NCBI RefSeq assembly: GCF_027744825.2
Contig: NC_071336.1
Coordinates: 12,339,001-12,403,000 of the forward strand
Source: Synchiropus splendidus
Lineage: Eukaryota; Chordata; Actinopteri; Syngnathiformes; Callionymidae
DNA: 64,000 bases
Reading direction: 5' to 3'
Shown here: positions 20,201 to 33,200 of the stretch, piece by piece
How the letters are laid out: each line of letters starts with the position of its first letter
Numbering within the stretch: the first letter of the stretch is position 1
Translations under genes and position numbers: made by a program
The notes under the pieces: model-generated
The model's input: the letters and a program-made list of their open reading frames with translations, nothing else
What the model was told of the DNA's origin: nothing
Databases searched by the model: none

Positions 20201-23200
20201 AAGAATAATTCAGAAAAGTGCGGATGATTCAACTGACCATAAGTTGTTGTACCTGAACTATCAGGATGATTTGACAACTAGTATATAGTGTAGTTATGAG
20301 TCTGTACTTTCGCCATTTGGATACTTCACGACATTGCCTATTTTTGCTTTCTTTTTAACAATCCTCTCTGTGCATCCATGGATGTAGGGTTCATACGGTT
20401 TGTACTGTACTGTCATCTATATCAGACACATATTCAAAGTAGCGACTGTATTTTCTGGAAGATATTTCATGTCTGGTCACTGGTTGCCCGACACATGAGC
20501 TGTCCACATTCTGAAAACTAATCTGATGTGTCCGGCACATAATGTCATGCCCGAAGAAGTGGTACATGAAAGCAAAGATGAATATTTTGCATCCAGAAAA
20601 TGACAGAAATGTTGACTTGGATGAGTAACTTGACTGGCATTGCTGGAGTCAAAATAGTAATTTGTTAGTAGCAAGAGTAACGTTCACTTAGGAACCCGCT
20701 GCTGGCCGCATCTTTGGTCCTCTTTCTTGTAAAAACACATAGAACCGCTTAATTTTTTCATCTTGTAAATGAAAACATATAAATGAGTATTGTATCTTTG
20801 AATATATAGGCTGTTATTTATAATATTAGCGATCACAATTGTCCACTATAGAATATGGTCATGCTGGAAAAGTCAATTTCACTACTCGTGCGTGATTGGT
20901 AACTGAATACCATTTGCTGTTTGTGGCTCTGAAGTCTGTCTGCCTCTGTTTAACAGAATAGTAGCCCAGTAGGTGGCCTTGTTGGTTTAAAAGTTGGGAT
21001 GGATTTCGTTGAAATGGCTGTTCAAATACAAAGATTTTACAGCATAGAGGGCCATCTAGTGGGCTCTGAAAATAACAACACCGTTTCATGAAGCCTCATC
21101 AGCCCATCACTACAGAATAGGTGGGGTCAGTTTCACATGGTTCTAAATGTGTGTTCTCTGTTGACCTAGTTATTTCATGATGTCTGGATGATGCAATTCG
21201 GCTGTCGTGATTCGTGTGAATAGACTTTGAATTGCCCAAAACAGAGTGTTGTGTATTGTATTGAAAGCCGGCTGTTTCTAGAATCCCGTAGCTTCTCTGC
21301 TGTTCCTCATTTGTGACATTGTGACTCTAAGTAACGGCACGTACCATTTGTGTGGTGCATCAGGAGAGAAGATGGGGCTGTCCATCAACGTCTTGCTGAC
21401 CCTGACTGTGTTCCTGCTGCTGCTGGCAGACAAGATCCCTGAGACCTCCCTGGGGGTCCCCATCATTGTCAAATACATCATGTTCACCATGATCCTGGTC
21501 ACCTTCTCTGTCATCCTCAGCGTGGTGGTGCTCAACCTCCACCACCGCTCCCCCAACACCCACCAAATGCCCATGTGGGTTCGCAAGGTCAGTCACCTCA
21601 ACTCCCCTCGGCCTCCTGCTTACACCATCTAAAGGTCGACTCTCGTGGTGGTATTGGATGGATTGTTGACCTTAATTACACAAATTTAAATTCATTTAAA
21701 CACAGGTAATAACATGCTAATGTATTCAGATTTAAAGTTGATTAAACGCCGGTGTACAGTGGAGGGGCTCAACTTACAGTACCGCCTCGTCGTAGTAAAT
21801 TGTGATTCTGACATAATCATTTCCACATAGCTTTTTTGTTAATTAGAATATGAAGTTGTAAATTAACCTCCATCCCTGACCTCAGCTGCTCCTTCTGTCC
21901 AATTAATTAAACGGAACTTGTGGACTTAATGTTCTGACGGGATTTCCGATGCAAGTCCGACTTGGAGAAGTCAGTGTTTGCACAGCTGTGGAGCAGTGAA
22001 GTGCAGAGAGTGGAAACAGGAACTGAAAACTGCTCGACAGATGATCTTCACACTGTTTGACACTAAGACAAGGGAGATTCCAACAAATGAATTCTAAAGC
22101 AGTGAAACTCAAATAAAGTGGAAGGAAGGAAATGAGTTCGGGACAGATGTATTTGCTGTGTATTTAAGTCGAATTGTCACGAAGGACGTCGAACATTTAC
22201 AAATCACCACAGCAGTCAGCTCAAGCAAAGACCTGATGAAGGTGTGAAATTCAACCTGCAGGACTGAACTCTCTCTCTCTCTCCAGATCTTCATCCACCT
22301 GCTGCCTCCATTCCTGCGTATGAGGCGACCCAAGGTGGAGACGCCGCTTTACATGCACACCCCCAACTACCTGGAGTCCATGCCCCGCCGGGAGAAGAAG
22401 GCGTTTGCTATCAACAAAGCTGCTGATGAATACTTTATCAGAAAACCAGATGCATTCACCATGTTCCCAAACCCCAACAGGTGAGGCCACACCCCTCTTT
22501 CATGAATGAAGGAAAGAACCAATGAGTGCATGTTTGAGAGGAATCTCAACAGAGTGAAAGTTGAGATTTCAATACTGTGCATTGCGAAACTGCTTATAGC
22601 TATTATTATAACTCCATATATATATATATAAATATATATATGGAGTTATAATAACAGCTATATATATATATATACTAATAATACAGTCGTGTTTTACTCA
22701 TTGCATGTCCAAGCAGCAGACATGCGCATCATCACGCACTCACAAAACAGCTGAACCATCTGTAGCTTTAAAATGGTGACACACTGCTCGCTAGTGCCCA
22801 TTAGAAGAACTACAACACCCTGACAAAACAGTTATTTTTTTAAATAATGTAAATTCTGGGGAAGAGTTGCGGTGGTCTGAGGAGCTTATTCTAGATTAAG
22901 CACTCCCAATCTTAGACTTGCCTCTCATTTGAAATCATGACGGCAAACTGGTCACTGTCGGAAAAATGTAATATTTCTATTTCTATATTTCTATTTCTAT
23001 TCTATTCCACAAAATAATGATTTGTTAGATCCCCCATTAAAGAAAAGCAGGTGCAAAACCTAAAAATGATGGAGAAAAAAACATCCTAAACCTTAAATTC
23101 CACCATGTCTCAACTAGAATCAAAGCAAAGCGTTGACCATCTTTGGAATGGTATTTTATACAAAGAAATGTGGGTGTTTGTGTGAACCAACTGACAAATG

Positions 23201-23676
23201 AAAGTGTAAACTTTGGCATTTAAATATTCATATATTTTTCCCGAAACAGATTTAAAAGTACACCCAGCATGTCTTGTGTTATTTGAGATGCTTTACGTCT
23301 CTGTTTGCGGAGGTTCCACTCTGAGGGCATGTGCTCCGACATGAGGAAGTTCATCGACGGCCCCAGTAGTTACCTGACCCTTCCCGACGAGTTGAAAGCT
23401 GCCATTGACGCGATCACCTACATCGCAGAAGCTCTGCAGGCAGAAAAGGACTATGAAGCTGTGAGTGCGTATGTCCAGTCCCAGTTCGAGCTGACCGTCA
23501 CTCTGACCCACTTCATCCGTCTCTGACAGCTCAAGGAGGACTGGCAGTATGTGGCGATGGTGGTGGACCGCATGTTCCTGTGGATCTTCGTGGTTTTCAC
23601 AGCTGTGGGCACGCTGGCTATTTTTACTGCCGCCAGTTTCAACCACACCCCCACCGACCCTTTTATAGGCTCCTGA
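17210..23676 (+). CDS. chrnb1: Muscle nicotinic acetylcholine receptor subunit beta-1
   Basis: A structural subunit of the pentameric muscle endplate acetylcholine receptor. Eleven coding exons: 17210-17270, 17757-17890, 18349-18393, 18465-18574, 19064-19172, 19245-19389, 19593-19778, 21364-21587, 22287-22480, 23313-23460, 23530-23676 (500 aa). The first exon encodes a signal peptide. The Cys-loop runs from SSCGVK to YFPFDWQNC, with an N-glycosylation site at NCT. M1 contains [14 protein letters not shown]2 contains [19 protein letters not shown], and M3 contains [18 protein letters not shown]. The intracellular loop ends with DEYFIRKP and FIDGP. M4 follows [17 protein letters not shown]. There is no vicinal CysCys pair, so it is a non-alpha subunit. 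The loop and M4 motifs match beta-1 rather than delta, gamma or epsilon. Human CHRNB1 is also next to FGF11. AATAAA signals follow at about 23801 and 23886. Confidence 0.95.
19779..21363. other. chrnb1 intron 7 (1.6 kb)
   Basis: The longest intron of chrnb1. It holds the partial MITE at 20963-21113; nothing else was recognised. Confidence 0.7.
20963..21113. mobile_element. Palindromic MITE, truncated copy
   Basis: The right half is intact: agcccagtaggtggc, ttcgttgaaatggctgttca, ccatctagtgggctctga and tttcatgaagcctcatc, ending 'agcccatcactac'. The left terminal repeat is missing. Confidence 0.75.
22595..22663. repeat. AT-rich near-perfect palindrome
   Basis: The left arm beginning 'tatagctattattataactc' is matched by the reverse complement on the right ('gagttataataacagctata') with one mismatch. 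The centre is a (TA)n-like stretch. It lies in chrnb1 intron 9 and could extrude as a cruciform. A (TA)n run follows directly. Confidence 0.8.
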
Positions 23677-24190
23677 GACCACTCAGTGATGCTGCTGTCT
23701 CCTGAAGTCATCCACATTACGAAGAAGTTTGTGGCCTCCTTGGTTTACTGTCTGGAGTCACACTTTCAGCTGTTTTAGAGTTACATTGGATCAAGGTAGA
23801 TAAATAAATATATCAGATAGATATGATCAAATGAAAGTAGCAAAGTTTCTATGATTTTCGATGATTTTTGTTCCATACTATTGAAGAATAAAGAACTTTT
23901 AACACTCACCATCCGAAATCACCTCCAAAGACTGCACCAGACATCATTCAAAAGAAGCTGTGTCCTTAGCCCTCTTCGTATTCTCCAACCCAAAGGCACC
24001 ACTGCCACTTCACCATGTGCCATTTGCAACTTCCATGGTTCGGTTTGAATCCTGTGAGACAACACTTCAATAACAGTTTAGTTTCAGTCAGAATGTATTG
24101 GCCTTCAACGCCATCAGGAAGCTCACACTGTAACTGTTAGCTGATCAGAACCGATCTGGTACTTCAGAACTTCATCCATCAGCTCTACAC

Positions 24191-24361
24191 AGTGATGCGC
24201 TGCTGAAGCTTCATGAAACAGTGTCCCCATTCCTCAATTTAAAATTATGTCAGGTTTCATTTAAATTGTTGTCCAAATCCAAATAGTTTATAGCAGAGAG
24301 TGCCCTCTAGTGGGCTCTGAAGTGAGGACACTGTTTCATGAAGCTTCAGCAGCCCATCACT
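24191..24361. mobile_element. Palindromic MITE, full-length copy
   Basis: Terminal inverted repeats 'agtgatgcgctgctgaagct' and 'agcttcagcagcccatcact' bound 171 bp. Internal family motifs include cagtgtccccat, gtccaaatccaaatag and ctctagtgggctctga. Confidence 0.85.
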
Positions 24362-25215
24362 ACTAATCACACTGTGGTTCTTCATCCCAAAACATTTTCC
24401 TTTCACATAGTGTATTTATTTTGTGTAGAAGTCAGTCTGTCAATGACTGCTATAAAGCAGAACAGTTTCTCCCAGGTATTTAAAATGTATGTATTTTACG
24501 ATGAGCCATTACATTTTTTTTCTTTTTTGCTGCAACAATCAGAAAAGATACTCCTAAAATTAATTTCAATACCAGATGAGTTACCATGAACAGCCTGAAT
24601 CCCACCTTCAGTAACTGGTCCTCCTGCTCGATGGGGCAACATTGGACCCACACCCTGCCCTTTTTGCATGGGACAATGAATCCAAAGTAGTCTTCTGAAT
24701 CATTTTCATTTTATGTTAATTTACTCAGCAAAACAAATTGGTAATAACATTACAATAATGACCCAGGTCTGACCTCCGTCATCTCATGACGGGGGGGCTG
24801 AGAGATACCACCAGGGCATAGCAGCTGTCATACGTTGCCGTACCCAAATGACGGCCAGTGTAGAAGCTCTTTGTGCAGATCCCCATCGTTGCAATGTCAC
24901 ATTCAGATGGAAACCAATACCAAAGAAAACAAAGTGTTGCAGCCTATAGGTGTTTGTGATAATCCCACAAAATTCTGAGGCTCATACACCATGTACCAGA
25001 CTCAATCCAGAAGAATTTAAGATGGTCCACTGCATAGCTCCTCATGAAGTTTGGATATTACCTTTTCAGATCCTCTTCTCTTCTCCTTCTTCTCCTCTTC
25101 TCAAGAGGTTTCGTGAAATGACACCTGCAACTTGTTGCAGGCATGATCACACCAACAATGAATGTTTGGGAGAAGTCCCAAACCTTCCAAGACGCCCAGC
25201 AATGTAGTCCTCAAA

Positions 25216-25312
25216 ACTAGTGATGGACTGATGTGGCTTCATGAAACAGTGTCCTCATTTTCCTACACAACACCGAAAATAAAGGCACTGTTTCATGAAG
25301 CCCATCACTAGT
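25216..25312. mobile_element. Palindromic MITE, internally deleted copy
   Basis: 97 bp with perfect ends actagtgatgg / ccatcactagt. It retains both 'ttcatgaa' terminal motifs but has lost most of the centre. Confidence 0.85.
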
Positions 25313-25839
25313 GAGCAGTCAGTCCCGGCTTTGTTTAGGTGTCAGTGAAGGTCAGTCTTCCAACAGCTGACTGCATCCCTGTTCAACACCATAGTCGAAC
25401 TCTCCACCGCACAAATAAAATGGAGAGTATTTTCACTCTTGCTCCTCTGCAGCCAAATAGATTTCTCTGTTTTTTCATTTTTTAGAAAAGCTGCCACCTC
25501 CATATATTCCGGGATGCACCCAGTTTAAACAGCCGTCATTTTTAAGTATGATAGTATGAGATGGGGAGTCTTGCTGGAGGCAAAATCTGTGACCACCTCT
25601 GCATCTCATAATCTCAATAAACAAGCACGCAGCCATATCAGCTGCTGTAATGAGTTCGTGCCAATTTGTGTATGTTAGTGCATGTGTGCGTTCATTGTGT
25701 GTGCACGTGGGGGGGTGTGTGTAATGGGAATTCCACGGTATATTGGTGCAGCTGGTGAACGGGCACTGCTGTGACACACACTCCAGTGCTGAAAATACAA
25801 AGGGGATTACTCAAAAATATCCATCAGGCATGTGTGACA

Positions 25840-26060
25840 CACACACACGCACGCGCACACGCTCACACACACTGTAAACCTCCCTATCCAAAACAAATGG
25901 CCCAGTCAAACTCAACTATAATTACTTAGTTATTTTGAAGTTTCAATTCTCAAATTGAGGCTTAACCTTGCGGGGCCCAGTAAAAGTGTCCCCACACAGC
26001 AAAATAGCTTCACAGGTAAGTGTGTTTCCAAGAACTGGTCCTCACACGCACACACACACC
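25840..26060. repeat. Degenerate fish repeat with flanking CA tracts
   Basis: 'ccctatccaaaacaaatggcc ... tagttattttgaag ... ctcaaattgaggcttaacc ... ggggcccag...gtccccacac' matches the blocks at 59930-60195 and, less well, 16900-17047. It is flanked on both sides by (CA)n. Confidence 0.6.
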
Positions 26061-26246
26061 CGCGGTCACAGGACACTGTATAGTGGGCTTCCCTGATATT
26101 TGCTCCCACACTCACAAACATCCGTCAGCTGCAGTCTGACTGTCGGCATCGACTGTTCTTTGTGGTGACACTTTCGAGTGGACAGAGTTACTGCACTGAT
26201 GTTCAAACTTCATTATTCAGCTATGTAATATGTAGATTATATTATA

Positions 26247-26294
26247 TTATTTATTTAGTTTTTTTTACTTCAGTAAAAAAAACTAAATAAATAA
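26247..26294. repeat. Perfect AT-rich hairpin
   Basis: Arms 26247-26269 and 26272-26294 are exact reverse complements over 23 bp, separated by a 2-nt loop (tc). The core is gttttttttact / agtaaaaaaaac. Confidence 0.85.
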
Positions 26295-26713
26295 ATAAAA
26301 AAAATATGCACAGCTAGTTTACTATCTAACAAAAGGGGTCGAAATCATAGAAAATCAGAAACTGCAACAAACACAGACCGATCTGGTCCAGTAGCTGTTG
26401 CTGACCCGCTTTCATGTAAACAATGTCCTCCACCTGTGAAAGGCCAGCCATGCGTGACAGGTTCATACAAACATAGAGGGGTCACTTTGACTGATGTATT
26501 TATAAATGATGTATGTTGAGCTCTGCGACCAGTGCACTCATGCCATGTAGCCAGTTCACCCACTTTCTGATTTACAGTGTTTCAGTGGGCCAGAGTTCCA
26601 GTGCAGCAATATATGTGACAATCTGAGTACCACGTATTGCAATACACAAGTCTCACTCTACATTCAACAAGATTTAAAAAGAAGGACACAGGGAAGCAGC
26701 AATGCGGAGCAAT

Positions 26714-26739
26714 ATATTATTATTATTATTATTATTATT
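26714..26739. repeat. (ATT)n microsatellite
   Basis: Tandem ATT units between the AT hairpin and the chrnb1-like gene. Confidence 0.9.
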
Positions 26740-27000
26740 TTGGGTTTATTATTCGTTGCTGTTGTTTTTTGTGGCTCAGTTTCAGTTCATTCAAATGTGT
26801 GTTTTATTCATTTTATTTTGAAAATAAGGTATCTAATCTACACATGTCATTACATGAGAACGATTAAACATGAAGAGAAGACAATGGTGCCGTCCACCTC
26901 TGACCCCTGCAGATACATGTGATGTTCCTCATCATCCCCCTCCACCCGTGTCCTCCAACTCTCCGTCCTGCACTCCAAACCTCAGACTGGTGAAAGCCGA

Positions 27001-27062
27001 CAGGTGGCTGCCACCAGGCTTCCCAGTACAAAAACATTCCTGTTTATCGTCACTCCCAGTTG
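27001..27062 (+). promoter_or_regulatory. E-boxes upstream of the chrnb1-like gene
   Basis: CAGGTG at 27001-27006 and CAGTTG at 27057-27062 lie 190-250 bp before the ATG. This parallels the E-box pair before chrnb1 and is compatible with muscle expression. Function is inferred. Confidence 0.3.
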
Positions 27063-27247
27063 GACCGCCGTTTCTCCCACACAGACACGACCAGACGAGA
27101 CCACAGGACTGGATCAGGCACCCACTGGGTCTGGACTGAGCAAAGGCGTCACACGCTCGGACAAGCTTTGGTGTGCTGGGAGAGCAGAGAGTGGAGCGGC
27201 AGGTCATCGCAGTGAGCCACCGTCAAAGGGACAGTAAAGAGGATGTG

Positions 27248-30200
27248 ATGGATATCATGCGTGGACAGTTAAAGATGATGATGATCGCCGGCTTCCTCAT
27301 GTGGAGCTTCATTGACCTGATAGGTGAGTCTGAATATGTCAATGTTTCGTCTTCTGTTACAGTTATTTCAATAAATATAAAATAACATTAAAGCTATTAA
27401 TAATAATATTAAAGCTTTTTAAAATATATTTTACAAGGATGAAAAAGGAAGGAAAAAACACATCTTAAAAGAGAAAAACTCACTTTGAACTTTGACCTCC
27501 ACAACACCTCCCTGCTGTTGAGCGTTCTGTCTCCTGACCACCAGTCCGGAAGGAAGTCTTTCTTTCCTGTCAGGTGTTGAGGATTTTCAATCTGATTTAA
27601 TTACAGACATTTCAGTCGCACTACGCACAACAAACCCACTCACGCAGCCATAGTGGTGATTTTGAGGTTGCAACTCTGTTGTCCAATGTGACCACGACTG
27701 GTGGGACAAGAAGACGAACACAGTGATGGATCAGGCCCCAAACATATGCCATCCATCCAAAAGTGGTGAAGCAACTAATGAAGCTTCTTACCGGATGATT
27801 GTTTGATAATCACGATCTATTTTAGTGGGAGGTGGCGCCGGAATCCCACTTATCCCTTTGATGAAGCTCCCCAGCTGCATATCGCTTACAGCCGTCACCT
27901 TTGCTACCAGTCGTACGCCGCCAACACCTGCCGCCCTGTCCTGTCCTTCTTTGTCTTTCCACGTGTTTTCGGAATCGCGTTGGAATGAAAAGTGAGTCAG
28001 ACAAATGTTTGGAGAGCTCTGTCATGCAGAGAATTCCAGGGATATACGAATGTCCCTGTCAGTGGTGTATATTGAGAAGATAAATAGACAGAAAAGAAAA
28101 TAAAAAAGCAAAGTGGTGTACAGTTACTGCATACAACTTGCATACATACTGCATACATCTATAAAGCTCTGTAACTAGATTTTTTATTTTAACCATTGTA
28201 AAACATTTGCATTCATCATTTCCTGAACTTCATGTTTGTTTCAATTCAATTTAATTCAAGTTGTGCAGCATTTTTATTGCTGAATAGTGTTTTTTTTACT
28301 AAAAACGCTGGAGTTAATCCTGTATGTTTTATAAATTGCTTTTGTCACGTTTGATGTTGTGAGCATAAAAAAACAAGCAAATATTTCTAATTTTGTTTCG
28401 TGAATTTTGCTCAAGAAGTTCCATCTTAATACATTTATAATGTAGGCAAAACAACCGTGTTCACCTTCAGCCACCTCATGAAATGCATCTAAAATACATT
28501 ATTTTAACCAATCTCAATGCAAATGAAGATCAAGTTCATCAAAGTATGTGACAATTTCATCCTCTTATGGATAAAAACAAAACTAGTGAAGGGCTGATGA
28601 GGCTTCATGAAACAGTGTCCTCATTTTCAAAGCTCACTAGATGGCGCTCTTCTCTTGGATTTCAACAACCATTAAAATAAAATCTTGCATCATTGCATCG
28701 CCTACTGAGCTCTACAAATGAGGACACTGTTTCATGAAGCCTCATAAACCCGTCACTATTCAAGTAGACCTTAAATCTGGAAGCATGTTGAGACAAGTCT
28801 TCCATGAAACAGAGTGGTTCAAGAAAAGAACTGTGAAATTCTCATTGTAATTATGCATCATGAACTTGTGGTCCAGGAGCGTCAGAGTCCGAGCGTCGGC
28901 TCCACCAGAAGCTATTCAAGGATTACAATCTCAAGGTGAGACCGGCGCAGTACTGGGCGGACAAGGTGATGGTGAGGGTGGGGATGACCCTGTCGCAGCT
29001 TGTCAGTTTGGTAAGACACACACTGGTCCAGACACCACGCACGCACCATTAGCATTCACACTAATCTTCATCTCCCTTGTCTAACCACAGAACGAGAAGA
29101 ACGGAGAGATGACGACAAACGTGTTCATGAATTTGGTACGAAGCACTGGAGGTTAATCTTCATTAGTGCGTCCATGTTAGACAGTCGCTATGAGCAGCCT
29201 CAGACTTCAGCTGATAGGAAGTGAGGAGCAGGACTGACAAAGTGTCGAGCTCTCTTCCAGCTGATGAGCCTGACAAACTGTTCACTCCCTTATGTCTAAC
29301 TCTGGCTTCACTGCTCTCAGGAGTGGACCGATTACCGGTTGTCATGGAAGCCAGAGGAGTTTGACAACATCACTGTTTTGAGAATTCCTCCAAACAAAGT
29401 GTGGCGTCCTGACATCTACCTCATAAACAAGTGAGTGTTTAAGCACCTGTGTGTTACTACCTCCACCAAGGAGGTTAGGGTTTCAACTGCGTTGGTTTGT
29501 CTGTCTTTCTGTTTGTGTTCAAGAAAAGCTATGGGAAATGGGAAAAAGAACTCTGGATCACTATCCTGATCCAGGAATATTTTAAAGGATTTTATTACAA
29601 AAAGGCAGAAACGTTATTGTTCCAGATTAGCATGGACCGAGGATTTTTTTTTTGAAGGACACTTTGTCATAGTGAGATTGTGTTGGAGGTGGACGGAAGC
29701 CGTTTGGTGAAGGTTTGCGTTCGCTATGTGCCTCTGTTGTTTAACATGTACAGTGGTTAGACAAAATAATGGAAACACCTTAAAGCTTTTTATCTATACA
29801 TTTACCTGTAATGCAAAAACAAAGGCTTTGGAATCCAGTTATAGCCTGGTATGTTTTGTGAACTCAAGAAAGATATTAAATGTCTTGATGTGGTGAGGGA
29901 AGCATATTTGTAAATAGAATTGAAACAGTCATTTCTGAGCGCAAGACAGTGGTCTCACTGTTTCTGTTCATACCACAGTAATGACGGCCAGTTCGACGTT
30001 GCTCTCTACGTCAATGTGTTGGTTTACAACGACGGGACAGTGAACTGGCTTCCACCAGCCATCTACCGCAGCTCCTGCTCTATCGAGGTACTGTCTCATG
30101 TACTGTTCATTTATTATCAAAATAAGAGTTTTTCATGGCACTTCAACTCCGGAGGAACTGTCCTTCCTCTGATACCTAGGTGGCTTACTTCCCATTCGAC

Positions 30201-33200
30201 TGGCAGAACTGCAGCATGGTCTTCCGTTCATACACCTATGATGCTTCTGAAGTTGACCTGCAGTACTTCCTGGATGATAACGGAAACGAGATCCAAGAAA
30301 TAGTCATAGATGAGAATGCCTTTACTGGTAGGTAACATCAGCTAAGTTCCCACAAGTGAATAGAAATACTGGGCGGAACACGCTCACCACTGACAGGATG
30401 TGGCTTCGGTTTGTAACAACAATATAGTTATAGACAGAATTGTCTCAACAGAGAACGGGGAGTGGGCTATATGTCACAAACCTTCAAGAAAGAACGTGAA
30501 GGAAGACCTCTACGAGGACATCACCTTCTACCTGATCATTGAGAGGAAGCCATTGTTTTACATCATCAACATAATCATTCCCTGCATCCTCACCAGTGTG
30601 CTGGCCATTTTCGTCTTCTATCTGCCACCAGGAGCAGGTCTGTATCAACCTGCATGTTCCATACCAAAACGTCACGATGGTTGAGATGAAACGGCCACAC
30701 ACAGGGTGCAGGTTTTTGTTCTGCTCCTTCAAGATCACATGGTTTTACCAAGCAGGTGTCTGCAGACTGTAGTCAGTCTGGTGCAGCTTGTTCGGTAGGA
30801 CCAAAGACCTGCGACCACTGTGGCCCATTGGAGGATCAGTTTGGGACCCCTTCCCTTTGAGAAGGGAAACACACTAGTTACGTTCACATAATACAATTCA
30901 TTGAAATACAATTGAAGAATAAAGGCGTGATGGAACTATGGAATGATCCTGACAAACAAGGAATAAAGGTCTTCCTCAAGTGAAACAAGATTGAGTGTGA
31001 AATAAACAGATCCTGAAGACGCTATTCTCTCCAGGCGAAAAGATGACTCTGTCCATCTCCGTCCTCATCGCCTTGACTGTCTTCATGCTCCTGTTAGCCG
31101 ACAAAGTTCCGGAGACGTCACTGGCCATTCCCATCATAGTCAACTACGTCATGTTTACCATGATCCTGGTTACGTTCTCAGTCATTCTGAGTGTTGTGGT
31201 CTTAAATCTGCATCATCGCAGTCCCAGCACTCACATCATGCCCAACTGGGTTCGAAGGGTAGGTAACGCTGGCTTTTGTTTTCACTGCACTAAAAGTGCT
31301 TCTGTGCCATTAATGACTATGGAACCAGCAGGTCTTTATTCACTTCCTGCCGAGGTACATCGGCATGATGAGGCCGGAACCAGAAGCACCGATGGAGAAA
31401 GAACAGTCAGAGGACAACGCACACATGCCGATATTCAACGGACGTCAGCCTGGAGGAGAGTACTTCTTCCGTAAGATCAACCCAGACCTGGTTCTACCCT
31501 GGAGAGGCAGGTAGGTCTGAATGTGTAACTTGTTTCCCACTCAACGCAACAATGCTGCATCCACATTGCTTGTTAGAACTGGAATTTCAGAAACCTCCTG
31601 CCATGATATTTTAATTGATGTTGCTCAAAACAGTGGGTTCTGACAAGGAATGACTCCACACTTTGAACGCATGATCTGGTTCTAGGGTTTTATGAATTAG
31701 ACTTTGTTTTGTAATACCATAACTGAAAAACATAATCCTGGTATCATAATAAGTACAAGTCCTTAGGCATCAAGAGACCAAGCCCTTTAAAACATCCATT
31801 CCTTGAATTTAGGAATCAACCCATTTATTTTCGAGCCAGTCTTGCACCTGTGAAAAATACACTTAGTGAGTCCTAGTATTTGCAGAATAGATGATGGGCT
31901 GATGAGGCTTCATGAAACAGTGTCACCATTTTTAGAACTCAGTAGGTGGTGCTGCCTCTTTAAAAATGTGTGCGGTTTCATTGAAATGGTTGTTTCAATT
32001 CAAAGATTTTAGAGGAGAGAGTGGCACCTAGTGTGGTCACTGAGGTTTCATGAAGCCTCATTGGATCTAAGTGCTAATCTTGGCTTGGAAGCCTTCTTAC
32101 TGTTGTGAGAAATATGGCATGAAAACTCAAGGACAAATTGTTGGTATTGTAATTTCCGTTTGGGAATTGTGGCACAGTGTAAACCGGCTCGGACAGAAAC
32201 AACTCCTTGCACTGAGAGACACAGAAGGAAGTGCTTAGACGTTTAGATTTGCCTCTTAAGAGAAGCAAACCTGTCATGGGTCCCGATCCAAGGGCCGTAT
32301 TGACAATTGCTGGCAAATATCAGCAACAGCAGCCATGGTGTGAAAGGACCCAGCTCTGTTCTCCTCTGGACAGAGACCGGTTCTGGGCTTCTCCTGTCCC
32401 GTTCCACAGGCATCAGGTTCAGCCCAGTTAAGTCCGTCACCCCGTCCACAGTCGCCATCCTCTAATCTTCTGTTTAGGTTTGGAATTAGAGGGTAAGCCC
32501 CACACAGCAGATCGAGCGGGTGAGGGCCGTCGCAGATGGGGGTCACAGTGAATGAATGGAAGCGAAGGCCGGTGCTGAGTGATGAGACCAGAGGAGGATT
32601 CAGGGTCTTTTTAATGTGGTGCTGACAGAGATGGTTACACACATCCAGTCAGTGTGGCTGTTTAGCAGCTCTGCGAGGACAAACCAGCAGCTGGAGGTTC
32701 TCTAGACAGCCCCGATTTCTGCTCTCATCGGAACACTGTGGAGGTTGGACCAGAACCATCCCTCAATAGCGGCATTCAAATCAAGCATGACAGATGCTGT
32801 TAAGAGCAACGCCTGTTCCGAGTCTTGCTCAAGGACACTGTGAATATGTGACCTCCTGGATGTCAGCAGGCTACTCAACTGTTTGGAGCCAAAATGTTGG
32901 GCACTTGATTTACAGAGGTTGACGGTAAATCTGTCACCATTTGTCATGTGATCTCTGTGTTTTTGCTGTGAGTCCGTCTCCTGCTTGGTGTGTGTTCGAT
33001 CACAGCTACAAGGAGCTTCTCACTCTACCTCTGATTATTTTGTGCAGTGAGCCATTGACCTTGATCTGATGTACAATTAATGACTCAACATGTAGTTGTC
33101 GCACCTGTTTGAGATCCTATTTTCACAAACTGAAGTGTAGTGTCCATTATGAAACTATGATTTTCAGATACAATGAGGCCGTTTTAAACACACACAAAAA

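Larger units (their letters stand above)
23677..27247. other. Intergenic region between the two receptor genes
   Basis: It contains the chrnb1 3' UTR, two MITE copies (24191-24361 and 25216-25312), a fish repeat (25840-26060), a perfect AT hairpin (26247-26294) and an (ATT)n run (26714-26739). No coding exon is supported. Confidence 0.65.

Noticed and set aside
30088..30303. Read-through of chrnb1l exon 5 into a longer frame
   Set aside because: The frame continues through an intron; the splice donor at 30088 and acceptor before 30180 restore the Cys-loop sequence exactly.
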